64,000 nucleotides of DNA, taken from the NCBI GenBank assembly GCA_000151295.1, contig GG745328.1:2893380-2957379 (forward strand), written 5' to 3'. Shown in pieces: positions 20,311-33,754 of the stretch; positions within the stretch are counted from its first letter, which is position 1, and every line of letters begins with the position of its first letter. The position numbers and the translations under genes were made by a program. The DNA is from Allomyces macrogynus ATCC 38327. Its lineage: Eukaryota; Blastocladiomycota; Blastocladiomycetes; Blastocladiales; Blastocladiaceae. Under the pieces are notes generated by a model. The model ran no database searches. It saw only the letters and a program-made list of their open reading frames with translations, and was not told the DNA's origin.

Positions 20311-23300
20311 ATGGAGAACCTGATCGACTTTGTGATCCGCGAAACCGCGCTCGAGGGCGCGCGCGGCGCCCCGCTGCCGCGGCTCTGGCACTTTGTGCAG
20401 TGCTTTCTCAACGGCGCCTCGGTCCACCCGTCAGCGCGGTACGTGCCGCCGCCGCCGACCGTTGCCGTACCCGAACCACTCCCTGGTGCTGCCGACGACG
20501 CGGCCACGGCGCAACTGCCGCTCGCGGCGCCCGCGCGCGACTGGACGCCGCCGCCCGACAAACCCTACCAGATGTACGTCTGGGCGCAGCTCGTCGACGA
20601 AGTGCGCGGTGGAGCCGGGAAACTGCGTATCTGCCAGGTGCGCACCGTCCAGCACCGCATCGTCTCGCGCAAATCGGCCGCGCAGAAACGACGCGCCGCG
20701 GTCTCGGCCGAGGCGCTCGCGCACGTGTCTGCGGTGGCGGCGGCCGCGAATGATGGCGACGACGGCACGCTCGTCACGACCTTGCACGAGGCGACGCCGC
20801 TGGCCGATGAGGATTTGGCGATGGCGCTCGATGCGCTGGTCGACAAGTACGGCGAAGAGCTAAGGCTCGTCGTGCCCGAAGAGCACCGCAGGACGATGGT
20901 CGTGGGCGAGGGATTTATGCGTTCCCGTGTCACCGGGATGTCTCAGAGCACGACGACAATCAACTCACCGGCCCTGATCGCACCTCCTACCAGAGCATCG
21001 CGTCCAAGCAAATCTACTCGGTCCTCGAAGAGATCGTGCGCTGGCGCGCCGTGGGCATCGCGCAGGCCGAGCTCTCCAAGCAGCTCGGGTTCGACCCGCG
21101 GTCGACCTTCCACTACATCAAGACGCTCGCAGCCAAGCACCGCATCGTGAAGTTTCCCGTCGTGCACCGCGGCAACTACACGCAGCTCACGCTCGCCGCG
21201 CAGTTTGCGCACTTGAACGACGCCTACATGGCCACGCTCGCGGGTGCCGCCAAGGACATTGCCAACGGGCCCAGCGCCGCGGGCACCAACCCGACCGCAC
21301 CGCTTCCCGCGGCGGCCGCTACCGCGGGACCGGATGGCGCCGCTGCCGGCGAAGAGGACGATGATCTCGACGACCTCGACGACGATGACGAGGACGCAAT
21401 CCGGCTCACGGAAACGGTCAAGTGCACGTTCCTGTTTTTCAATGGCACCGCGACCGACGCCAACGGCGCGACCGACGCGGCGGTCGCCGCCGCCGACCAC
21501 GCTGCGGGCGCTGCCGCCGACGCAGCCGCGCGTGCGCCCGAGACCAAGCCGGGCCTGTTTGCTGCACTTGTGCGGCACAAGCTCTGCGAGCTGCTGTCGC
21601 TCGCACCCAATCAGATGCTCGTTGCCGAAGACTTGATTCACGCACTCGGGCTGCAGCCGGCCCAGTACCCGCGCAGCGGAAATGGTTCAACCGGACCGTC
21701 GCGGACTTGGTGCAGCGTGGACACGTGCAACGCGTGCATGCACCGAAGGCCGAAGGGCACGGTCGAGGGTTCGTCAATTGTATCCGGCTGCTAAAGCCCT
21801 ACACGCTGTCGCGCCGAAAGACGATGCCGACGCTCCTCGCGGACGATGCGGGCGGCGACGTCGTCATGGGTGAGAGCTCGGCATCAGCCGCGACTGCAGA
21901 CGCAGAAGCACCAGACGCGGTCACGCCCGAGGCTGCCGCCGCAGCGAACGCCGATACCCGCTCTCCCGCGGGCATTCTCGCGGACCTGCCGTTCGAGTAC
22001 CAAGTGCACCGTCTTCTCGCGGTCGCCGGCGAGCGCGGCATGACCGGTCGTCAACTGCGCAGACACCTCGGCAATATTGCCGCGCGCCCGTTCAACAAGA
22101 GCATGGAGCGGCTGATCGTGCTGCCCGGAAAACCGGCGCCCCCACCGCCGCCGCCCGGCGCGAAACACACGGCGCTCACGCTGCAGCGCATGCCCGAGAT
22201 CCGTGGTCGCGAACGGCGGTATCGGTACTACACGAACGAGGCGATGCTCGCAAAACAGGCGAATGACCCGGAACTTAAGGCACTATTTGCCGCGCAGCAG
22301 GAAAAGCAAATGGCGTCGCTCGTCGCGGTGCGGAAACTCGCGCTGGGTGAGGGCGGCGCGGCGGCGTCGGAGCCGGCAACGCCTGCTCGTGGTGCCAAGG
22401 GGATGGCCGGGGATGCCGTGGATGTGGATTCGACGACGCCCGAGGTACCTGCGACCCCCATGCCCGGGTCGAGTTCAGCGGCGGCCTCGGTCGCGGCGAT
22501 CCCCGTGACGCTGTCGCTGCGCACGTCGCTCGAGTCGTTGCGCCGCGAGAACGCGATCATGGCGCTCGTCCGGCAGTACCGGATCGTGGAAATCAATCAC
22601 ATTTTCTTTCGGCAGATCCAGGACCACTTGACCGCCGAAGTCCCGCCCGCCGCGACCGGTGCCGAGTCGGCGCCCGCCGCCGGTTGGCAACTCGACAAGA
22701 AGACGGTACTGCGTTCGCTCGAGTCGTTGCAGCGCGAAAAGCACGTGGAACTCAAGTGGATTGGGATCCCGATGTTGTCGAGTGGCATGGACCGGAAAAA
22801 GTTTGCCGTCGTTGTCGATGCGGCGAATCCGGTGACCGACCAGGAAATCAACGACAAGGCGCGCGAAGTTGAACGCGAGATCCTCTACGGGCCCGCGGAA
22901 CCGGCGTGGATTTCGGCCTCGGCCAGGGAGAACGGCGGGACCCCGTCACGCCCCGCGCCGCCCGTCATTACCACTCCAATGGTCCCGAGCGCGCGGACAC
23001 GGCGTAGGTCGACGCGCGGGACTGCCGCCTCCACGCCCACTTCAAGCGCCCCCGTGCAGCCCAATGCTAGTGGAATGACCGCGGTCGCGGCTGCTGCCGC
23101 CGCGGCCGACGCGGCACCGCACTGGCGCGTGGTCGCGACCGAGTACGGGTGGCTCGACGCACGCATGCTGCGCGTCAAGTACCTCTACCAGTACCTGCAC
23201 GAGCAGACGCGCGGCGCCGGTCCCGAGTACGCGTTTGATATCACAGTGCTGTTCTCGGACATGACGCTCGGCATGTACCTGCAGTTAATTGGCCACATTA

Positions 23301-26291
23301 TCCAGTCGCCGGCACTCACCGAGTACATGGAGCACCACCTCGACACGCCGCTGCGCAACGTGCGCGACGATATTCGTGCCGAGTTGTTGGGGACGGACCG
23401 GCTCAAGCGCCGGTTCCGGTTCCATGTCACGCACATGATCAATGTGCTGGTCGCGCTGAACGTCGTTGTCGCGCCCGATGAGCCGGAACTCTACAAGACG
23501 GTCACGGAAATGACGCTGCCAAAACGCATCTACCGTGTCCCGCGGCAAATCGACCTGCTCGACTACCTGGCCCCGCGCGGCGAGCGCACGCCCGTCGGCA
23601 CCCGCGACTTGACGGACATGACTGAAGTCGCCGATTTCTGGACGGAACTCGAGCTCCTGCGCGCGCCGCAAACCACAAGCGCCGGCCCGCGGTCGCGGTC
23701 CTCGAGCAAGGGCGGCACCGACGACGACGATCCCGACGCCGACGTCGATGCCGATGATGTGGACGAGCCCGACGACGACCTGCGCCGTCCGAGCCGACAA
23801 TCGGTCTTGAACCCGGAAGGCGACCCGATCAAGCTGCTCACGCTCCCGCGCAACTGGCGCCCGCCGCACACTTACACGCGCGAGCAAAGGCGCGCGCTGA
23901 CGGCCGTCTGTGACCCGGACCATGGGACAACGCCGTTGCAGCACGACCCCGCGTGCCGCGAACTCGCACGCAAGACGAGATTGCACTTTAATCGCGTCAA
24001 GCAGTTTTTCCGCCGGTTTGAGTGGGATTGGGCGCAGAAGCGCGCGAGACAGGCCGGGGCGGCCCCCGGGGCGGCGAGTGGCGGCGGCGGCGAGTCGGTG
24101 AGCGCACGGGATACGGCGCCGTTTGCCTGGCCCGCGAGACGTGGCGTGTCGGTCTCGCCTGCGGAACCAAGACCGGCGAGTCCGGGCACTTCGCTGATTG
24201 GCCGGCTTCAGGCAAAACGGATGCAGAAGCGCGCGGCGGCGGGGACGCCGACGTCGTCGTCGTCGTCGTCGTCGTCGTCGGCCGCGTCATCACCCGCCGT
24301 CGGTGTGTCGGCGAGTACCAGTACCGCGGCCGCTGCCGCTGCCACCAAGCAGCGCACGACGTCTGGCACGACGGGTCCCGCCCACGGGATGCTCGATCGC
24401 CGGCACCGCAAGCGCACGCTGCAGCAGATCAATGCCGATGGCGACGTGGAAGTCGTGCGACAGAAACGCACGCGGTTCCAGTGGACCGAGACCGAGGACT
24501 CGCGACTCGTTGCGAGCTGGGTAATTTGTACGCACCAGGTCCAGCAGCGGCGCGCGCGTGCTGTTGCCTGGCGGCTCATGGCACACATGTTTTCGGGGCG
24601 GCCCATCGACTCGCTGCGGCGCCGCGCAACGGCCTTGCTGAAACGGCCCGACGTGCTGGTGCGGACCAAGGTATTGGAACGCGTGTGGGCCGCGCACATG
24701 GACGAGTGTGACGAGTGCGAGGACGTCGATCACCACGAGGAACTCGAGCGCGCGGTTATGCATTTGCTCGCCATCAATATCGACGAGGCGGCCGCGTCGG
24801 CGCCGATTGTCGAGGAGATTCCGGACTCGGTTGAGGACTTGCTCGCGCAGTTTGAGGTGGTCGCGGACCCGGTCCCGCTGCTCGTCGACTTGGTCGACAA
24901 TGAACTCACGGCGCGGTCCAAGCTCGTGCACATGTACGAGAATGCACTCTATGTGCCGCACCTCGACCCGTGCTCGCGGCAGATGATTCTCCTCGACGAC
25001 ACCGACGGAAAAGGCCGGCATGCCCGCTGCCGACCAGGAACCTGACGAAGTCGCCGCCGACGCCGAAGTCGCTGCCGTGGCTCGGCCCGTAACGCGCTCT
25101 TCGCGTCTCCGGTCGCCGACGCGACTCAACCTGCCCCCCGCAGTGGCCGACCGACAAGTGGCCGTGGTCGCGCAATTCCTGAAAATGATATGCCTGACGC
25201 CCGACACCGAGTACAATTCCGCGACGGCATTCGGCATGCTGCACGCCTACCCGTCGCACATTGTCGAGCGCGCGCTCACGCAGGCGCAGGACTCGGGCGC
25301 GCTCGTGCGCATGCGGTCGGCGACCAAGACGCGCGTCGTTCGTGGCCGCACCGTCGCGCTCTCGGACCGGTTCCGCGTGCAGCTCTACGGCTACCCGACG
25401 CAGCGGCAGATCATGGCTGCCGTGCAGTGCGTGACCGACTTGGGCGCGCTTATCGCGCGCGCCGGCGCCGACGTACAGACGTTCACGCTCGACGAACTCG
25501 TCGACGAAGGGGTCATGATGGCCGTGATTGATTTGGTTGTCGGCGGGCACGCGCATATGCGCGTACGCGTCGCCTTACAGACCCTCTGGGCCGCGCCGAT
25601 CGTGCCCGCGCACGCGCGCGACGCGGATATGCACTTGCCCGTGGAAGTGTCGGTGCGGCGCGCGGATTTGCCGGCACCGCAAATTACGTGGCCGGCCGAT
25701 GGTCAGGCCCCGGTGCTGTCGACAAGCAAGCGGCTCGTGCGCCGCGTGCGGATGCCCAACGGGTCGGTGCGCGTGCGTGTCGGGCAAGAGGGCCACGTGC
25801 TCGTGGACCCGACCAACGACGAGGCCATGGCGCAAGTGTGTCTCCGCCGGTTGCCTGACCATATCGCCGCGGACCCGGATGTGGTGGATGAGGAGGTCGA
25901 CGACGATCCGGTACTCGCGGCGGCCAAGGCCGCTCTGCGCAAGTGGATGATCCCGCGCATTTGGACGAGTATTCGCGGGCACGTGGTGCCGGCGATTGTG
26001 CGCAGTGCCATGACGGCGCTGCTGTCGTTCCTCGTCAAGTATCCCGGTGCTCCTTTGGTACGTGGATTTTGCGCTGTTGTGATTGGATTGACCGGATGAT
26101 TGAGTGACCGACTGATTCGGGTTGTATGTTGCTAGACGCGGGTCGTTGAGCGGTTCGAGCTGTGCCTGCTCAAGACGGAGATTATTGAGCTGCTCGAAAT
26201 GCTCGAGGCGCGCGGCGCCGTCGAGACGGCCGAAGTCGATGGCGAGATGTATGTGTACGTGCTCAGCGGGTACTCTGCCAAAGTATTGTGA
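20311..26291 (+). CDS. TFC3: TFIIIC largest subunit, B-block binding (GTF3C1/Tfc3-like)
   Basis: Subunit of the RNA polymerase III factor that binds the B-box of tRNA genes. The start MENLIDFVIRETALEGARG is family-like. Next comes MYVWAQLVDEV and, in the next frame, QIYSVLEEIVRWRAVGIAQA with LSKQLGFDPRSTFHYIKTLA and HRIVKFPVVHRGNYTQLTL, the winged-helix B-block domain. A very long exon (about 21680-25015) holds further winged helices, for example ENAIMALVRQYRIVEINHIF, and a Ser-run of TCG codons (about 24254-24279). A third frame carries DTEYNSATAFGMLHAYPSHI. The last exon, after an intron at about 26050-26134, ends VDGEMYVYVLSGYSAKVL with TGA 26289-26291. Three frame changes (about 20895-20937, 21660-21675 and 25005-25025) fall inside otherwise conserved sequence, without good introns, and each is a one-base step. 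Assembly indels are the simplest explanation because the remaining frames stay open for over 1000 codons. Confidence 0.88.
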
Positions 26292-27695
26292 GCGCGAGAG
26301 TGCAATGAGCGTGCAGCGGTCGCAACGTGGAGCAAAATAATCGGGTGTTTGGGAAACCGATTCCGAGAGCCGATTCGATTCCGGGAGGTTACAGCCTAAC
26401 CTGACGAAATCACTTCGATTCTTGCCCAGAATCAACCAAAACGTCTGGGAGCACACCTATCGATTCCGTGATGTCAAATCACCACAACCATCAATTTTCT
26501 GTTTCTATTTCGAATCGCGCACAGCACCTCCTCCCTCCCACGTGCGCAAACATGATCAGGCAAGCTCCGATCAGGCCGTTGGGCCTCGGAGCGGTCGGTT
26601 TTGCAAAAATGGAGAGATGGATTGGAGGCCTTGTTGGCAGAACGGGAGACGGTGCGGTGCAGGGGTCGACGTTTACAGAGCCGGCGCTTCTGGTCAGGTC
26701 GGTGCAGCGGCCGTGCCGACACATTCGCAGTCTGTTTCAGGGCGCGGCCGGCTCCGGGTCGTTTTTGTGTCGATAGAAATTATTTGCATGCGGTTGGGGA
26801 GCATTTGGTGGTGGGTTTGGTGCCGCGGGGGTTGGAGGAATGGTGGAGGAGTTGGCCGAATCGTTCGTTGCTGCTTCAATATGACTTTCCATCAGCGACT
26901 CTTGCGTCGGATGGCCTCGGCCAGGGCCCGCGCCCCTCATCAAACCGCCCGCACGGCTCGCCACATTCCGCACATGGATTGTTCACGACACATCAGCATT
27001 TTGGAACTTCTCCACCCCAATAGCCGAGTTGTGTTTTACCCACTCACATTTCTCATGGCGATAGGTCCAATTTTGTTGTACATGGCGCGCTGTTCGTGCC
27101 TTGACTAACTTTTTTGGCCATCTTCGAGTATAGGCACGATAGCGATAGGGTGGGTTCTCCTGTTTGCGCGGTTGTATCCCGTACGTGATTTGGCTTGTCG
27201 CAAGACTCCCCCCCGTGGTCAACTCATCAGTCAATTTGACAACTAAAATTACGCGCCCTGCAGGGGAAGGCCAAGAACCTGGTCGACTGGGTGTCCGCTG
27301 AATAGGACAAGCGCAGCATCCAGGACCATTCCATTTAGGGAAGACGACCAAGGCAACGACCAGCTCGACCTTTACGAGCGCTCTTGCCAGTAGCAGTTTG
27401 ACGGGCGGAGTAGTGGTGGGGCGCCTGTGTGCGCCTTTGAACATCGCGTGCAGATTTGATTTAAAATACTTCGTTGTCAGGGCTGTTCTTAGTGACGAAA
27501 ATAACTGTCAGGACTGTCATCCCTCAAAGCTACCAGAAACCTGGGACTCGGCATTAGCAGCGACTGGGCCGCAAAGCGCAAGGCGATTTGGCTTTGTGAT
27601 GTGAGATAGATTTGAGCGAGAATAAACGACGAACTACCCAACGAACTCGCTATATTTGCTCAAAAACGAGCGAGGGCGAACCACCACGCGCGCCC
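26292..27695. other. 1.4-kb convergent gap, no gene seen
   Basis: The base composition is less GC-rich than the neighbouring exons, with homopolymer T and A patches. All frames are short and lack conserved motifs. I checked for tRNA-like arms and for terminal inverted repeats and saw none. It may contain two long 3' untranslated regions or a decayed element. Confidence 0.4.
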
Positions 27696-30600
27696 TCAAT
27701 ACTCGTCGTCCTCCCCGCCCTTGGTCTGCTTGGCGTCATTGATCTGCTGCCGCTGGTACATATCGGCCACCTGCTCGCCCGTCGTCGCGTCCTCGGGCTT
27801 CTTGTCGTCGCGAATGCGAATGAACCGCGGGAACCGCAGCGAAATACCCTTGTTCGGATCGACCTAGCCCATCCACGCACGCGGGTCAGTGCCGGGGATC
27901 CGGAGATCGATTCGCGCGCAGAGGGACGCGTACCAAACCGACGCCCGACTTGTAGACGGGCGAGATCGACAAGTCTGCGGCCTTGACCTCCCACACTTGC
28001 ACGGGGTCGAACCAGACGTCGGCTTTCGCGTCGCCGAGATTGTAGTACGACCGCGGCGCCGCGATAATGTGCGCCTTGAGCGACTCGGCGAGCTGCGTGA
28101 GCATTTCCTCGGAGAAGCCCGTGCCGATCTACACGCCACGTATGCACATCACGTCTGTGAGTCGCCATGCTCTCCATCCACCGCGCGAACCAACCAATCC
28201 ACCTCGGGCCCACGCCGTACCTTACAAATCGACTGGTATTCCTCATTTCCCGGATCGTACGACGCGAGCAGGAACCCGCCATAGACGCCCGTGCGTTTGC
28301 CCTTGCCCGTGAACCCGCCAATCACGACTAGGTCCAAACTATCGCCAACACCCTCGAGGTAGTCCTTCTTGACCTTGAGCCAATTGCGCGACCGTTTCGA
28401 CGGCTCGTAGCTCGACTCGTCCTCGAGCGTCTTGACCATGAGCCCTTCGCAGTTGCCCGCGACCGAGTCGTCTAGAAAGGCCTGGATGTCGTCGAGTTCC
28501 CGCGACTCCATGGATTTGGCGAATTGGAACTCGCCGGGGATCTCGGTGAAGTGGTCGAGCAGCAGCCCGCGGCGGGTTTTGAGCGTGTGGCGCAGGAGAG
28601 ACTGGTTGGGCGGGTGGGTGGGTAGCGGGAAGTGAGGTGAGGTGTTGTCGCGTAGGTGGATGGGTCGGTGGTGGATGATACCGCGCGCGTACCTCGCCGT
28701 TCAAGTAGAGTAGGTCAAACACGAAAATGCACACTTGCACCTTGATGCTGGCCTCGGTCACGTCCTATCCGCGCGGCACGGCAAATGAGTCGCTGCGCGT
28801 CCAACCCAGAGTCAAGTCGCGACTTGACGAACCTTGCGCTTGCGCGTGCTGAGCACTTGGAACGGCAAAATGCACTGCTGCTCGCGGTCCCATGCGACGG
28901 CCTCGCAATCGAGCACAAACGAGATGGTCCCTTCCTTGCCAATCTACCATCGGAGCGGGATGCGTGCGCGTGAGTCACTGAGCGCACGGGCACGCAAGCG
29001 AACACGGCTCCCCTGCACACCTTGTCGAGCCGGCCCATGACGTCCGGGTACTTTGGGCTCAAGTTCTCCGAGTTGCGGCTGTAGATGAACGTTTTGCCGT
29101 TTTCGAGCAAATGAATCTACGGTAACGACAAGCAGGACCCAATGTCAGTTTCTGCATCTTCCTCACGCCCGCGCCCCGCTTACCACAACACAGTACCTGC
29201 GCACGCTCGCCATCGTACTTGAACTCGCACGTGAACGGCTTGCCCTCGAACCGGTCGAGTACCTCGGAAATGGCCTTGGTCGGGTGCGCGAGCATCGGTT
29301 TCAGCGGAATCCCCGGCGTCAAGTGGCAGTGGTCCGGCAGCGACTTGACGGGATATTTGAGCAAGGCCGGCACGATCAGGTCGTACGAGGGTAGCTCGCT
29401 GTAAACGCTCTTGATCGTCTCCTCGGCCGCTTTGAGATCCGAGTCGGGCGGGTGCTTCTTTTTACGGTAGACAAACGCATGCGCAAGCGCGACGAGCACG
29501 GTGCGTTCGGCCAGGCCGATGCGCAGCTTGCCCTCGAGCGACCTGCAGAGCAAGGGATGAGAAGGGTGAGAAAGGGGTGCGACGGAAGTGGATAGGGGTG
29601 GGGGAAGACGGTACCGGACGAGGAACTTGGCCTCATTGCCGCGGCACGACACGAGCAGCGTCTTGATCTTGTCGACCTTGATCTTCTGGCTCTGTTTGTG
29701 GGGGGGCACGGCCGTGGCCAATCGAGTCAGTATCGCTGTTCAACAGAAACGGTGGTCGACGGCGAGTCAGAGGATACCGCGCTGCCTGTGATCTTGGCAA
29801 TTTCCTTGAGCGTTTTGAAGACGCGTGGGACCAGCAGCGGCTTCGGCTGGAACATGGTGGATTGGTGCCCTCGACTTTGCTAAATCAAGGCACTTGCGGT
29901 CAGAATCCCGAAACAATCCGGCACGACCGAGCAAAGCGAGCAACGCAACGTACCTGCGCAACCGTCCCCAAGTCGCCAACGGTACCCAAATCGGCCTTGA
30001 TCTTTTGCAGCGTGCGGCCCGTGGCTTCCGCAATGGCCTTCATCAAGATTGACTCGCCAATCCCGAGCTCGAGCCCTTCGTATTCGGGCCCGAGGCGGTT
30101 GATGCACAGGTAGATGATGGCGAGCAGGTCGTCGGCGCTGTGCTTGATGATCTTGACGAGGAACTTGGTCAGGATCGACGCAATTTCGAGGCGCTTGGTC
30201 GTCTTTTCGACGGCTTCGAACATTTCGCACAGGTCGGCGTAGGTCGCGCTACGCGGAGGATGAGAGTGAGTCGAATTGGTCGTTGTGTTGGACAGGGAAG
30301 AGAGGATTCGACAACGTACGGCTCAGACACGACCGGCGGCTCCACTTCCTCGTCCTCGTCCATGTCGCTTCCCGCCACTTTCTCGTGATCGTCGCCGCCA
30401 TCTTCTTCCACGCCAGCGTCTTCGTCATCGCTCTCGCGCGCCCTGCGCCGCTTTGGCCTTGGCGGCGGCGGCGGCGCGTCGTGCTCGATCATGACAACAT
30501 CCGACAATGCGGCCGGCGCGGGCCGGTCCGCTACTGGTCCTGCTGGCTCTGCTGTTGCGGCCGTCGCTTCAGGTACGGCTGATGCGGCAACGGCCACGAC

Positions 30601-30894
30601 CTTAATACCGTCGTTATCCTCGTCGTCGCTGTCGACAATTCGGCGGCGCTTGGCGGGCGGCGGGCATACGGGAGCTTTGTCGGCTGGTGTGTTGGAAGTC
30701 GAGGCGATTTCGATCGAGTCAGGCGTCGACACAAGGACAACCGTGTCGGTGACGCGCAGCGAGGACGACGAGGATGCTGCAGCAGCCGGAGCAGGCGCGG
30801 GAGCAGCGGTGGTGCGCGGCGCGGATTTCTTGGTGAAAAAGGCGGCAATTGAGCGCTGGCCAGCGGGCGGCTCGGTGGGTTTCTTGGGCGGCAT
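27696..30894 (-). CDS. CDC9: DNA ligase I, ATP-dependent replicative ligase
   Basis: Joins Okazaki fragments and seals repair nicks. The ATG at 30894-30892 begins [20 protein letters not shown], containing a PCNA-binding PIP box (QRSIAAFF). A disordered acidic/Ala region follows. The DNA-binding domain starts [20 protein letters not shown] and continues with [20 protein letters not shown] and [18 protein letters not shown]. The adenylation domain has [20 protein letters not shown] and the active-site lysine in [11 protein letters not shown], followed by [15 protein letters not shown]. The OB domain has [20 protein letters not shown] and the usual C-terminal DPRAWMG and [16 protein letters not shown] block, ending [11 protein letters not shown] with an acidic tail and TGA at 27698-27696. 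Eight or more short introns interrupt the coding sequence. All nucleotidyltransferase motifs I could check are intact. Confidence 0.96.
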
Positions 30895-31362
30895 GGTCAG
30901 TGCTGGTCGTGGTCGTCGCGGTGGCTGCAGCGGATTCGGGGCGGGCGCGGCGGCACAGTGTGTTCGTCTTCGTCGTGCCGGATTTGCAGCAGCCGCCAAC
31001 TCTTTGTCGTGGTCGTGGCCGTCGCGTCACCCCTTCGTCGGCGTCGTGGTCGCGAAATGCGAAATGGAGTCAGTGCGGTCTGCGTACTGGGAGACAGCGT
31101 TGCCCGAGCCGCGACAGCGTCACGCATCGAGCACCTGCAAGTCGCGTGCCTTTGCTGCGACACAAGTCGAGCACGTCTCGCACTATTGACATCGTTTCCG
31201 CGCTGCGCGATCACCTGCGAGCGTTATTCCCCGCGCGCTGTCACGGCCGTCGCTGGTGCCGTCCTTGTACCATCGGCCTCTCGCCATGCCGCCAGACATG
31301 ATGCTGCAACCGCAACCGCGCATGGCCCTGCTGACCTCGTTCGACCGTGACGCTGCGACGCC
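30895..31362. other. Shared promoter, DNA ligase and BTB-like gene
   Basis: About 470 bp between divergent genes. The sequence near 31060-31090 contains GCGAAATGCGAAATGG. The frames upstream of both starts look non-coding. I could not identify a cell-cycle MCB motif (ACGCGT) here. Confidence 0.35.
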
Positions 31363-33754
31363 ATGATCCGCGGCAACGAGCTTCTGCACACGCCGCCACG
31401 CACCACCAACATCGCCTCTACCTCTCCGTCGATCCACACGACCAAGTCCACCGACCGTACACTATCCCTGTCGCTTCCGTCGCTCGCCGTCGCCTCTTCT
31501 GCGACAACAGCGTCGCCTCGCGGTCCAGACCCGTCGCTCGCACGCCACGGCCGCCAATTCCGCTGGTCGAGCGGCATCCCAGCCTTTCTCAAACAAGCTC
31601 ACCGTCAGCCCCATCGTCAAGGAAGCTACCGCTCCGTCAGCACGCTCGCCGACCGCCGTCGTCAAGGCCAAACGACGATCCCCATCGCCGGTACCACCTC
31701 GCCATGCTCTTCCCTCGCCGCCCGACCAACACACCGCCCAGCATGACCCAGTACCACCACCACCAATCCAACCCAAGCGCGACCAACCCGCCATCCTCCA
31801 CACGCTCGCATCCTCGCGCCGACTCGCGCGGCAACCGACCCCACCCATCCCGCGCTCTCCACCCGTCCAAAAGCACGCCTTCCTCGTCGGCTCAATCGCC
31901 GTCCCCTTGACCGTCCCGACCGCCGCCCTCTCCAGCTCACGCATGCTCACGCACTGGCTCGCATCATCCGGCCCGTTCCGCGAATCGCGCGACAACGCGT
32001 ACCGGTTCCCCACCATCGACCCGGCCTCGTTCTCGGCGATTCTGGCACACCTCACAAACTCAACCATATGGCGCCCGCCGGTGGATTTGTGTCTCGTCAT
32101 TATGCTCGACGCGCTGTACCTTGACCTGCACGCGGCCGTCGACGCATGTCTCGCGACCCTCGCAGAGAACGTGGACGACGTCGAGTCGCTCGAGGGCGTG
32201 CCCGTGCCGCTGGTCATGGCAATTGTGCGACGACTGGACGGACCCGCGCTCGCGCGCGCCGACCCCCTTATCACCGCGGCGGGCGGGGACACGCGCCGGG
32301 CCTGGCTCGACCATCTCGCGCGCGTTCCCGACGCACTGGACGTTCTCCCCCAGGTGGACATTTCGCGGACCGAGTCGGTCGTCGCGTACCTCGCCCCGCC
32401 GGTGCCGAGAACCGCACTCCCCACCGTTGGTGACGTGACGCGCGCGATCGCGGTACCCGCGACCTTGACCGCCGACGACGTTGCGTGGGTCCGGAGCGCG
32501 TCACACCGCACGTCGCGTCCCGTGGAACTCGTGCTCGAGAACGGGGCCGCCGTGCCGACGTATGTGCCCCCGCCTGCGGCGGCGGAGAAGTTGGCGGCAA
32601 TGCGGAAAGTGGCCGCGCAGTACTCGTCAACCCGCGGGAAGCTTGCCGTCGAAACCACGACCACGGCCTCGACAAACCTGCAAGACGAGTTATCCGACAC
32701 GTCCGATTCTTCTCCACCCACTTCTTCCACCTCCGCACCGCCGATCCGCGTCGTCGCGTCCGGCCCGCATTTTACCCTCCACCCATCCACCCCGTCCCCA
32801 TTGCTCGTCTGGCCACTCACACGGCTCGTCGTCCGCTCGACCCCTTTCTCCACCGCGCAACTCACCAACCTATGCACTTGGCTCGGCTCGCCGCACTCCG
32901 CGCTGACACACCTGGCGCTGACCCACGGCACGCTCGACGAATCCACTCTCGCCCATTTCCTCACCTCCCTTCCACGCACCCCACCGAGGCACCTCGATTT
33001 CGCGCACAACATTCACCAGTCGTCCCCATCGCGCGGGGACAAGCCGCTCACGCACGCCTTACGAGCATGGTGTCGGGCCCTCCCCACCCCACCGTCCGCC
33101 GGAATCGACCTGTCGCTCGCGCACAATGCATTCTTACCCGCACTCGCCCTGTCCCTCGTCGCGACGCTCACGGCGCACGCCGACCGGTTCTCCGCTCTCC
33201 GGGTCGCACACGTCCCGCTCGCGGCCGCGCTGGACGCGAGTACGATCACCCCGCTGTGGTCCGGGATGACCGCGGTCTATTTGGTCGGGACGCGGGTGCA
33301 CGCGCCGGTCTTAGCGGAAATCGTTGCGCGATTGGCCGAACGCGCGACGGGGTTGACCGACGTGCGGGTGGACGCGGCGAGTGATGCGGTCGTCGGCGCA
33401 ATTGCACGCGCGGTGCCCGTATGGACGAACCTGCATGTGTTGAGTGTGACGGCAGCCGCGGCGCTGGTGTTGGTCGCGGACAAGACGTTTGGGATGTTGG
33501 CGGATGCGATTGCGGGGCATCTCGCGGTGGAGTTCGTGGACTGGACGGGGTTGGATGTCCCGGAGACGGCGATCGGGACGGTGATTGCTGGTGGGGGTGG
33601 AAGGAGGTTGACCGTAGTGTTGGGTGACGTCGGGACGCGGATGCACGCGCGGTTGGGGAAAATGGTAGCCGCGGCCGGCAAGGAGGGCAGGGAGGTCGTC
33701 CTGTGGACGGGGGCGTGGATGGTCACGAATATATGCGGCGCGCGGCGGCGGTGA
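31363..33754 (+). CDS. BTB-like and leucine-rich region protein, hypothetical
   Basis: The clear coding frame runs from about 31560 to the TGA at 33752-33754. A Pro/Ser/Arg-rich stretch comes first (KLTVSPIVKEATAPSARSPT, RRSPSPVPPRHALPS). A BTB/POZ-like domain follows: VQKHAFLVGSIAVPLTVPTA, SSSRMLTHWLASSGPFRESR, YRFPTIDPASFSAILAHLTN and LVIMLDALYLDLHAAVDACL. After a BACK-like helical region there are leucine-rich repeats: LTNLCTWLGSPHSALTHLAL, AGIDLSLAHNAFLPALALS, RVAHVPLAAALDAS and NLHVLSVTAAAALVL. Such BTB-LRR proteins are often Cullin-3 substrate adaptors; that function is inference. That frame has no ATG upstream. The nearest, at 31363 (MIRGNELLHTPP), is in another frame, so a small intron or a one-base error lies between about 31450 and 31560. 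Confidence 0.55.

Noticed and set aside
26292..27695. tRNA gene or transposon in the 1.4-kb gap
   Set aside because: No A-box/B-box pair such as GGTTCGANTCC, no terminal repeats and no transposase-like frame.
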